From the NCBI GenBank assembly GCA_948467735.1, contig CAOKFN010000038.1, positions 1-45,208 on the forward strand: a stretch of 45,208 nt of DNA. The letters run 5' to 3'. The notes under the pieces are model-generated. The model had not been told where the DNA came from. It saw nothing but the letters and a program-made list of their open reading frames with translations, and made no database searches. Source of the DNA: an uncultured bacterium. GTDB lineage: Bacteria > Bacillota > Clostridia > Lachnospirales > Lachnospiraceae. The number at the start of each line of letters is the position of its first letter. Within the stretch, counting starts at the first letter, position 1. Position numbers and translations under genes: made by a program. This document shows positions 7,156 to 14,229 of this stretch, piece after piece.

Positions 7156-9762
7156 ATGAGCTTTAAAATCTATACATGGAAAGATATAGAACGTAAAGTG
7201 AAATTGTACTTAAATAATCATAAGTGTGACTTTATTAACAGCATAGACGTATATAGTACGGAGATAGTCATATCAATAAATGAAGAAGATTCCATAGATT
7301 CCATAGATACGATTTTTAGCGAGCTGTTTGGCGTTGATTATGATGCGGATAATAAAACAATAAAATTAGATCAGTTTAACATCTATCTTCATGTCGAGAT
7401 TGAAATTGAGGAAAAACGGGGAAATTTTGATAAAGGTATTCCGTTATTTCGAGACATAATCTTTAAAAAATCGGCTTATACGGAAAAGATAATTCAAAGT
7501 AACCTGCCGGAGGAGTGTCCGGTGATAGCATTTCATTCTTATAAAGGAGGGGTTGGGAGGACGCTGTCATTATTAGCGTTTGCAAAAGCGTGGTCCGCTA
7601 ATTCTCCTAAAGATAAATTATTGATTATCGATGCCGATATTGAGGCGCCGGGTATTACTTGGCTGTTGAAACAGGAAAACGGAGAGGGGGATATATTCTC
7701 TTATTTGGATTTGATGGAATTTATACAGGCATCTTTGCTGGATGAGGAAAAATTAGAACAGGTAATAGATATGGCGGCCAAAACGACAATGAGGATTGAT
7801 ACCGAAGAGAGGACAGTCGAACATTTTGTTATGCCCACCTATCGTTATCAAGAGCAGTTATTGGATATATATTCTAATCCGGAAAGTATTGCAAGAGGAT
7901 ATAAAAATCGTTATGTGTTAGCGGAGATATTGTCAAATATTGGGAGAAAATTAGGGGCAGCGGCGGTATTAATTGATTTGAGAGCCGGCGTCAGTGAATT
8001 TTCCGCGCCTCTTTTGTTTGACCCAAGAGTAAAAAAATATATTGTCACATCCACATCTTTTCAGTCTGTGCAGGGAACTCAGATGCTGCTGGAACAAATC
8101 TGCAAAGGACTGCCCATAGGAGCAGATAAAATTATTCCGGAAATATTTTTGACCATGGTACAGGAAAATGTAGAGACAGTGGATATAAAAAGCGGGCTGC
8201 TTGAGAAATATAGCATGGATAAGGACGATTCATACATGGATAATCTTGTCACGGAATTGCCGTTTACGGATGAACTGATTCATTTGTCGTCGTTTAGGCA
8301 TATTATGAAAAAACTGGATGGACGTGAGATGTATTTCAATATCAGTAAACTTGTAAGGGATAACTATCTGGCGGCAGTAAACGATAAAGTGATAGCTGCC
8401 AATAGAGAAAGCGTTATTCATGCGATATATAAGTTGGCGGATAGTCAAATTACGGCGGAAGGGAATGGGGAATTAAATGTCCTGCTCACTCAGCCGATTC
8501 ATACAATCATTAAAAAATTTTACAATAGTGTCCCTCAAATTGTTATATTGGGCGCGAAAGGGGCAGGCAAAACCTTTTTATTTCGTGAAATGCTTAGAAA
8601 TAAAACATGGCAGAGGTTCACTCAAATCAACGGGGGGAAAGAACAAAACAAAATTTCATATGTGATTCCTCTGGCGGCGCCTAGCAATACAGGAAATTTG
8701 ATTGATGTGATAGACGGAGCCGTAAGGGACTTTAGCAAAGATTTAGTTTGTGCGACAGAAAATCTTTCTTTTTGGTATGATAACAGAATAGAGATACAAT
8801 CTTACAACAGTAACCATCATACTTTGTTTGAATGGAGTATGTTTTGGAAGAAAATGATGTTGAACGCATTTAAAGATGTCGTGGATTTAATGGATGTAGA
8901 TAAGCTGCTGCAGAAAGAAAATAGGGAAGTAGTATTTGTGGTGGATGGATTGGAAGAAATTTTTGAGAGGACATTGTCGGAGGAAAATGAAAAGAATGCA
9001 GTTCGTTCTTTGGTACAGGAATTAGTGGCAGAAGTAAAAATTAAATATAAAAATATTGGGTTAATTGTATTCCTCAGAAAAGATTTGGCCAATAATGCAA
9101 TCACTGTGAATCAAGTCCAATTTGAAAATACTTTTAAGCCATATGCTTTGAATTGGTCCCATGAAGAAGCGCTAAGATTGGCGCTTTGGTTAGTAGAGCG
9201 GGCAGTTCCGGGATTTTTTGAGAGCGATACCGCAATAGAACAGGCGTCGTCGGAGGTGATAGATAAGTCGTTATCTAAATTGTGGGGAGTGAAGTTAGGA
9301 AAGATTGATTCTAATGAAGCATATTCATCAAGGTGGATTTTGGCGGCGTTGTCCGACTTTAATTCACAATTACAGGCTAGAGATATGATTCGTTTTTTGG
9401 CAAATGCGACAAGAAATGTCGGAAGAAAAAAATATGAGGATCGTTACATTATGCCGATGGAGATTAAAAATGCGGTTCAAGAGTGTTCCAAGGCAAAGGT
9501 AGATGAGATTAAGCAGGAAACAGCGGTTTTGAGGCCAATTTTGGAAGAACTGGAACAAGCGACGGAAGATAAAAGGATTCTGCCCTTTGGGTCAGATACA
9601 TTTAACTGGTCTGTACAACAGGAAAAATCTTTGAGGCAGGAGGGGCTGTTAATAGTGGATGATGGAAAATATTACCTGCCGGAAATTATTCGCCATGCAT
9701 TGAAATTCAAGTATAAAAAAGGAGCAAGACCGAAAGTGCTGTCGCTTCTCTTAAAAAAGTAG
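7156..9762 (+). CDS. Double-NTPase protein: KGGVGRT-variant ParA/MinD-like domain plus AAA/STAND-like domain
   Basis: 868 aa from ATG 7156, preceded by GGAGAGGAG; the longer reading from 7138 lacks a ribosome site. Residues 1-110 form an unrecognised N-terminal region. Residues 130-136 read KGGVGRT, a ParA/MinD deviant Walker A in which the P-loop GKT is GRT, followed by LLIIDADIEAPG and an IDLRAG switch-like segment. A second P-loop, GAKGAGKT (466-473), with Walker B REVVFVVDG (Asp about 597), marks an AAA or STAND-type NTPase. The C-terminus is winged-helix-like. KGGVGR-variant ATPases are a recognised bacterial family often near effector genes. With the HEPN-like neighbour this suggests a two-gene conflict or defence cassette, in which the NTPases sense and regulate. 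That role is inference; no transmembrane segment is seen. Confidence 0.7.
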   Translation: MSFKIYTWKDIERKVKLYLNNHKCDFINSIDVYSTEIVISINEEDSIDSIDTIFSELFGVDYDADNKTIKLDQFNIYLHVEIEIEEKRGNFDKGIPLFRDIIFKKSAYTEKIIQSNLPEECPVIAFHSYKGGVGRTLSLLAFAKAWSANSPKDKLLIIDADIEAPGITWLLKQENGEGDIFSYLDLMEFIQASLLDEEKLEQVIDMAAKTTMRIDTEERTVEHFVMPTYRYQEQLLDIYSNPESIARGYKNRYVLAEILSNIGRKLGAAAVLIDLRAGVSEFSAPLLFDPRVKKYIVTSTSFQSVQGTQMLLEQICKGLPIGADKIIPEIFLTMVQENVETVDIKSGLLEKYSMDKDDSYMDNLVTELPFTDELIHLSSFRHIMKKLDGREMYFNISKLVRDNYLAAVNDKVIAANRESVIHAIYKLADSQITAEGNGELNVLLTQPIHTIIKKFYNSVPQIVILGAKGAGKTFLFREMLRNKTWQRFTQINGGKEQNKISYVIPLAAPSNTGNLIDVIDGAVRDFSKDLVCATENLSFWYDNRIEIQSYNSNHHTLFEWSMFWKKMMLNAFKDVVDLMDVDKLLQKENREVVFVVDGLEEIFERTLSEENEKNAVRSLVQELVAEVKIKYKNIGLIVFLRKDLANNAITVNQVQFENTFKPYALNWSHEEALRLALWLVERAVPGFFESDTAIEQASSEVIDKSLSKLWGVKLGKIDSNEAYSSRWILAALSDFNSQLQARDMIRFLANATRNVGRKKYEDRYIMPMEIKNAVQECSKAKVDEIKQETAVLRPILEELEQATEDKRILPFGSDTFNWSVQQEKSLRQEGLLIVDDGKYYLPEIIRHALKFKYKKGARPKVLSLLLKK

Positions 9763-9792
9763 CAGGTGCTGGAAGCGGTATTGGATATGGGG
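9763..9792 (+). repeat. Orphan copy of the 3' end of the downstream LRR-like gene
   Basis: Directly after the NTPase stop codon, 30 bp match 10515-10544 at 27 of 30 positions (both begin CAGGTGCTGGAAGCGG and end TGGATATGGGG). The latter lies at the very 3' end of the LRR-like gene. This looks like the surviving tail of a second copy of that gene and marks the right junction of the HEPN/NTPase cassette. Confidence 0.65.
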
Positions 9793-9803
9793 AGATCGTA
9801 TTT

Positions 9804-10562
9804 ATGGAGAGAAAAATCGGCACTATCAAAATCGATAAAAAAGAGACAACCGTGGACTTGGGCGGCCTTGCGCCGGGGGAGGTGGGCGATCTGCGGATAT
9901 ATTCCCGCAATAAACAGGCGGATCTTGGCCTGCTGGCGGCGTATCCCCATGTGACGGAGCTGTTTGTAAATGGCAATTTTGCCAATATTGACGCCGTTTC
10001 CGATTTAAAGGAGCTGCGTTCCCTGACCATGTATCTGCCTGAAAAGGCGGATTTTTCCGGAATACATGGGATGCGGCTTCAAAGCTTATCCGTCAGCTGT
10101 CCCATCGATGAGAGCTTTTCCAATCTGCTGACGGACAGTGTGGAAAATTTGGGTTTGATGAATATTCGGAGATTGTCGGATTTGTCTTTTGTAGAGCGGG
10201 CGGCGGGGCTGAAAAAGCTGTATCTGGAATCCCTGCCTGCGGTAGAGGCCCTGCCCGATTTCGGGAAAATGCCGAATCTGTACGGCTTGAAGCTGTATGA
10301 ACTTCATAAGCTGAACGACATTGAGAGTTTGGCCCGGTCGGGCATCCGCTATCTGGCGTTTACCTTGGCGGCGGATAAGCTCTCAGGAACCAAGCTTGCG
10401 GACGTGCTGCTGCGCATGGAGCGTCTGGAACAGGCGGACATGTCGCTGCTGGACAGGAGCAGTATCCGGCGCTATACGGTCTTGGAAAACCAGCTGAAAA
10501 AGTCGGGAAGGGCGCAGGTGCTGGAAGCGGCGCTGGATATGGGGCGGTGGGAACTGCTGTAG
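9804..10562 (+). CDS. Leucine-rich-repeat-like protein of unknown function
   Basis: 252 aa, cytoplasmic (no signal peptide or membrane segment). It starts at ATG 9804 after GGGGAG. The translation shows repeating L-x-x-L-x-L strands at about 21-25 residue spacing (for example VTELFVNGNFANIDAVSDLKEL, split here as VTELFVNGNF and IDAVSDLKEL; then LKKLYLESLPAVEALPDF and LYGLKLYELHKLNDIESL), typical of a small LRR solenoid for protein binding. The GC content is like the host rather than like the AT-rich gene before it. Its 3' end is duplicated just upstream of it (9763-9792), so a tandem paralogue probably once preceded it. Function unknown. Confidence 0.6.
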   Translation: MERKIGTIKIDKKETTVDLGGLAPGEVGDLRIYSRNKQADLGLLAAYPHVTELFVNGNFANIDAVSDLKELRSLTMYLPEKADFSGIHGMRLQSLSVSCPIDESFSNLLTDSVENLGLMNIRRLSDLSFVERAAGLKKLYLESLPAVEALPDFGKMPNLYGLKLYELHKLNDIESLARSGIRYLAFTLAADKLSGTKLADVLLRMERLEQADMSLLDRSSIRRYTVLENQLKKSGRAQVLEAALDMGRWELL

Positions 10563-10801
10563 GGCGGCCGCGCCGCCCTGCCCACGGGCGGAAGATGTCA
10601 TGGATTGACGGCAGATTTGGCCGCCCGCAAGCATGAGGGGCGTGCTTGACTACACTCCGCGCGGTGCGATTTGCGACATGGCTGCCCATGAGCACCGGGG
10701 ATGTGCAGCTGCCGGGATTTTCTTCCTGTGGGCAGGGCTGGGAATCCGGGCCTTGCTCCTGCGGGTGCATTTGAAAATTTCCTCAAGATACCCTTAGTTC
10801 A
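10563..10801. other. Intergenic, GC-rich, no supported gene
   Basis: A perfect 8-bp hairpin (AGGGCGGC/GCCGCCCT, about 10562-10580) lies just after the LRR-like stop codon but has no T-run. A 52-codon plus-strand frame within 10630-10797 has no family features and is probably chance. Confidence 0.4.
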
Positions 10802-11800
10802 TTAGTCCGGGGACTCCTCCTGCGGATGCATTGTGGGGAAAATCTCTTTTATGACGTCGAAAGCTTCCTTGGGACGTCTGTATTCATCCACGACGCCTTT
10901 ATTCCCGCGAGCAATGGGCCAAGTGCCGCGCTTGCGCGAGCATTTGGCGAATGCCGCGAGGGTCAAATACCATGGCGTCCAAAGGACGCCTTCAGCTTGC
11001 TGCGAATCAAGCTTGATACCCCGTCAGCTTGCTGCGGGGTATATGATTGTTATGGCATCTGGGCCTGTTGGAAAACCATTCCTCCTCAGTCACCTTGCAG
11101 TCGGCAAACTGCCAGACGAATGCTCCGGCAAGCCTGTTATCCTTCCGATAGCATTCAAGATTTTCCCGGATGATATCCGCCTGCCTTTCCTCGCTCTATT
11201 TACAATGGCCCCTGTCCCTGTAGCCGTAGACAGCCGCGGCCCCGAATTCGCTGACAATGACCGGCTTTCCCTCGCCTCCTGCCCGGGCGATCCAGTCCAT
11301 TTCCTGTTCGTGGCGTTCCTTGACGGAGATATCCTGATACCAGCCGGAATACATGTTAAAGGACACAATGTCGGGAAGATCCAGACAGATATCCCGAAAA
11401 TGTTTACAGGCTGCGGAGGTGGCGGGCCGGGAAGGGTCCAGACGCTTTATCTGTTCGTACTGGTTTTGGTATTTCGTTCTGCCCTCCTTGGATGTGCTGT
11501 CGCACTCGTTTAGAAGTCCCCATATCACAATGGAGGGGTGGTTATAATGCTGGGCGATCATTTCGTCGATGCAGTTCCTGCACTGCGTGTCAAAATTGGG
11601 ATTGCGCCTCCGTTCAATGCTCAGCCTTCTGGCGTGGTTTTCCTCCCATACCAGCATCCCGCGCTCGTCGCATAAATCCAGAAATCTTTCGTCATTCGGA
11701 TAGTGGCAGGTTCTGACCGCGTTGGCGCCGGTTTCCTGCATCAAATCCATGTCCTGCGCCATCAGCAGTCTCGGATTATCAGAAAGTAACCGCCTCCGGT
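10802..11800 (-). pseudogene. Glycoside hydrolase family 2 (beta-glucuronidase/galactosidase type), 5'-truncated and interrupted
   Basis: The minus-strand frame from about 11790 encodes the C-terminal TIM-barrel half of a GH2 enzyme. It has GANAVRTCHYPND, WEENHARR, the acid/base motif GLLNECDS and the nucleophile motif IVSEFGAAA. After GHCK a TAG (around 11196) replaces what should be a Trp codon, yet the frame continues as SEERQADIIRENLECYRK and AGAFVWQFADCKV. It is then cut by a 145-bp insertion (10904-11048). Removing the insertion restores the reading ...RPRCHNN-KGVVDEYRRPK... to a TAA at 10802. The N-terminal sugar-binding and Ig-like domains (several hundred residues) are missing beyond about 11800. 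There are thus three independent lesions, so it is non-functional. Confidence 0.85.
10904..11048. mobile_element. 145-bp palindrome-rich insertion inside the GH2 pseudogene
   Basis: The element is flanked by ATT on both sides (10901-10903 and 11046-11048), consistent with a 3-bp target duplication. Excising it exactly restores the GH2 reading frame. It contains no gene but several hairpins: GGCGTCC-AAA-GGACGCC (10974-10990), GCGCTTGCGC (about 10928), and ATACCCCG/CGGGGTAT (11016-11042). This is the structure of a small non-autonomous interspersed element (REP/MITE-like). Confidence 0.65.
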
Positions 11801-11889
11801 AGTCTGATGACCTGTAATAATATCAATATAATAATGATAACATTCTTCGCGGAACTATAATTTTTTTGGGGATGAAATAAAAATTTCTA

Positions 11890-11919
11890 TTTACAGATGG
11901 CAGATTAATACTTTATAAT
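11890..11919 (+). promoter_or_regulatory. Possible promoter of the methyltransferase gene
   Basis: TTTACA (11890-11895) and TATAAT (11914-11919) are separated by 18 bp, in an AT-rich stretch 90 bp before the start codon. Confidence 0.4.
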
Positions 11920-12008
11920 CAGAGTCAGGAGCTAAGATTTTATAAAAGCGGAGAGAAATAGGTGAAATGAGAAGCATCTGATATGACCGTATTTATGGGG
12001 GTAAGAGA

Positions 12009-12782
12009 ATGGGAAAAATTAATAATCCAGATTATGTGAAAGAGCAGTATCATAAATCTGACAATCTCAGTACCAGAATATCGATACATGATAAATATTC
12101 TACGAATAAAATGGGGTTGTCTAATTGGTATTTTTCCATGTATCAGATTAATAATGGAATGAAAATTCTTGAATTGGGATGTGGAACAGGTTCCATGTGG
12201 CTGGAACATAAAGAAGTGATGGCGATATGTAAGCAGATTGTTTTATCAGACCTTTCAGCGGGTATGCTTGAGACCGCCCAAAAGAATATAGGCGAAATGA
12301 ATAATGTGGCCTATGAAGTGATCGATATACAAAACATTCCTTACGACGATAATTATTTTGATATTGTCATTGCCAATTATATGTTGTATCATGTGCCGGA
12401 TTTGCATAAAGCAATCTCTGAAGTTAGCAGAGTGTTGAGGCCGGGCGGATATTTCTATGCAGGGACTGTCGGTGAAAATGGAATTATGGAGACCATAGTT
12501 AAAATACTGGATATGGATTTCGTTTTTGAAAACACGTTTTCATTAGAAAATGGCATGAAGAAAATAGAGCCTTATTTTCAGACAGTGGAGATAAAAAAAT
12601 ATATAGATTCTCTAGAAGTGACGAATGTAGATGACCTGTTAGACTATCTATATTCTGGAATTACATTTAAGAATGCATGTAGACTGTCGCGTGAGGAAGT
12701 AAGAGAAAAACTGATAAGTCATATGAAAAATGGAGTGTTGGTATTGCCAAAGGAACCGGGAATGTTTGCTGCTGTTAAGTGA
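12009..12782 (+). CDS. Class I SAM-dependent methyltransferase
   Basis: 257 aa. Motif I is ILELGCGTGSMW (about residues 53-64). It is followed by IVLSDLSAGMLETA (motif II acidic residue), the YDDNYFDIVIANYMLYHV motif IV region, and LRPGGYFYAGTVG, a standard methyltransferase_11/25 layout for small molecules. The substrate is unknown. ATG at 12009 follows GGGGGTAAGAG. The gene is AT-rich relative to both neighbours and stands alone, suggesting recent acquisition. Confidence 0.85.
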   Translation: MGKINNPDYVKEQYHKSDNLSTRISIHDKYSTNKMGLSNWYFSMYQINNGMKILELGCGTGSMWLEHKEVMAICKQIVLSDLSAGMLETAQKNIGEMNNVAYEVIDIQNIPYDDNYFDIVIANYMLYHVPDLHKAISEVSRVLRPGGYFYAGTVGENGIMETIVKILDMDFVFENTFSLENGMKKIEPYFQTVEIKKYIDSLEVTNVDDLLDYLYSGITFKNACRLSREEVREKLISHMKNGVLVLPKEPGMFAAVK

Positions 12783-13189
12783 TATCACGGGATGCCGCTG
12801 AGAGAAGGAAGCACTGCGCAGCCATGTGGATAAGCTGATAAATTCTCTTGTATAATCGTTAGAATGAGAGAAAAGCAGCTGGAGTGTGTGTGAATGAAAC
12901 GGCGCAAGACGGGAAATGCAAGAGCAGAAAGGCTCATTTTTGACTCCTTATCTCTGTTTATTTGCAAACTCAAAGCGATATCTGCATGTTTGGGAAGAGG
13001 GTTTTTCCTTCTTCCTTTTTTGGATCCATGATAATTATATTCTAAGGGAACGGAGTGAGTAACAGTTCAACCAATAGCACCGCGAAGCCAAAATTGCGTC
13101 TTAGGGCGGCTAAAAGCAGCCCTGCAATTATTGCGGAGTGAAGATTTTTAAGCGGTCTTTGGAAGACTTGGCTGATGCCGGAAGATTTG
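12783..13189. other. Intergenic region with a long imperfect hairpin
   Basis: No gene is supported. At about 13078-13140 a nested hairpin forms (CCGC/GCGG outside, AATTGC/GCAATT, then AGGGCgGCT/AGCaGCCCT around an AAA loop). The octamer CGGAGTGA occurs on both sides of this segment (13051-13058 and 13134-13141). This is the architecture of a small interspersed repeat, but copies elsewhere cannot be checked from this window. Confidence 0.35.
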
Positions 13190-13218
13190 TTGACATGGAA
13201 TGCGGATGCGTCTATACT
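13190..13218 (+). promoter_or_regulatory. Sigma-A promoter of the HD-domain gene
   Basis: TTGACA (13190-13195), a 17-bp spacer and TATACT (13213-13218), about 80 bp before the start codon at 13296. Both hexamers are near consensus, and the same -35/-10 pair is used upstream of the glycyl radical enzyme. Confidence 0.7.
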
Positions 13219-13295
13219 CGAAGATAAGACAGCGGATGTATGCCGGGGCATGAAGGAGGGTCGGCGTACAGACGGAATATGGGACGGAGGATTTA

Positions 13296-14021
13296 TTGAT
13301 GGGAAACATAGAGCTTTCGGATAGGGTGCTGGGGCTGATTCACGGACATAGAAACGGAGAAAATCCCATAGGGGAGACTTTTTCGCTGTTGAGGGAAATC
13401 CTGCGGCCTGCGCCGGAGAATTATGCCATGACATATCGGTATGAGCATTCCCTGCGTGTGGCCATGCGGGGGCGGCAGATTGCGGAAGGGGAAGGGTGGG
13501 AGCCGGAACCGCTTGTCATCGCCTGCCTGCTGCATGATATCGGCTATCCGGAATGCAAAACCATGGAGGAGCTGCTGAAATATCATCCGGCGTACAGTGC
13601 TGAGATTGCAGGACTTTTTCTGAAAAATATCAATTATGACAGCGGGCTTGCGGAGAGTATCTGCAGGGCGGTGGAGCTGCATGATCAAATCGAGAATCTG
13701 CCGACAGACGCGTCGGCCTTTGAGTTAAGCGTCCGGGACGCGGATGATTTGGACCGGTTTGACGCCATGAGGGTCTATATGAAGGGCGGTTCCATGATCG
13801 GGGAGAACAATGCCGCGGATATCGCGGAGGGGTGCCGCCTTAAGCTGCGGCAGATTGAGGAAGCTCATGGCCGTGTGTGCGGGACGGGGACGGCGAAAAG
13901 GCTGTGGGAAGAACAGCTTTCCATGCGGAAAGGGTATTATGAGGCCCTGCTGGGGCAGGTGGAGAAGACTTGGGAGATGGAGGGGGTTTTGGAAGGGATT
14001 TTGAAGGGGAAAAATGATTAG
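13296..14021 (+). CDS. HD-domain phosphohydrolase
   Basis: 241 aa. HD-superfamily metal ligands are visible: His in YRYEHSLRVAMRG, the HD pair in CLLHDIGYPE, and Asp in SVRDADDLDRFDA. Such proteins hydrolyse phosphate esters of nucleotides or related metabolites, but the substrate cannot be predicted. ATG 13296 follows GGACGGAGG. It is a single gene with its own promoter, immediately upstream of the diol dehydratase. No co-transcription with that operon is needed, because a second promoter follows. Confidence 0.8.
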   Translation: MMGNIELSDRVLGLIHGHRNGENPIGETFSLLREILRPAPENYAMTYRYEHSLRVAMRGRQIAEGEGWEPEPLVIACLLHDIGYPECKTMEELLKYHPAYSAEIAGLFLKNINYDSGLAESICRAVELHDQIENLPTDASAFELSVRDADDLDRFDAMRVYMKGGSMIGENNAADIAEGCRLKLRQIEEAHGRVCGTGTAKRLWEEQLSMRKGYYEALLGQVEKTWEMEGVLEGILKGKND

Positions 14022-14143
14022 GAGGATGGGCTGTTTTGCAGTAAATCCACAAAATTGTTAGACGGCCGTGGCGGAATACCACATGAAACCAACACAATCA
14101 AATCAATCCCACAAAAAAAGAAATAAAAAAAGCCTTAGATTTG

Positions 14144-14172
14144 TTGACATTTGCCGCCCATAGGCATATACT
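14144..14172 (+). promoter_or_regulatory. Strong sigma-A promoter of the glycyl radical diol dehydratase
   Basis: TTGACA (14144-14149), 17-bp spacer, TATACT (14167-14172), 58 bp upstream of the chosen ATG at 14230. An A-rich tract lies just upstream (about 14110-14130), as in UP-element promoters. Confidence 0.8.
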
Positions 14173-14229
14173 TAAACGAGGAGAGCATTTCTGAAGAATT
14201 TTGTGCAAAATGAACAGAAAGGAGCATTC

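Noticed and set aside
10833..11513. 226-codon plus-strand frame in the GH2 pseudogene region.
   Set aside because: Antisense to GH2 coding sequence and running through the inserted element.
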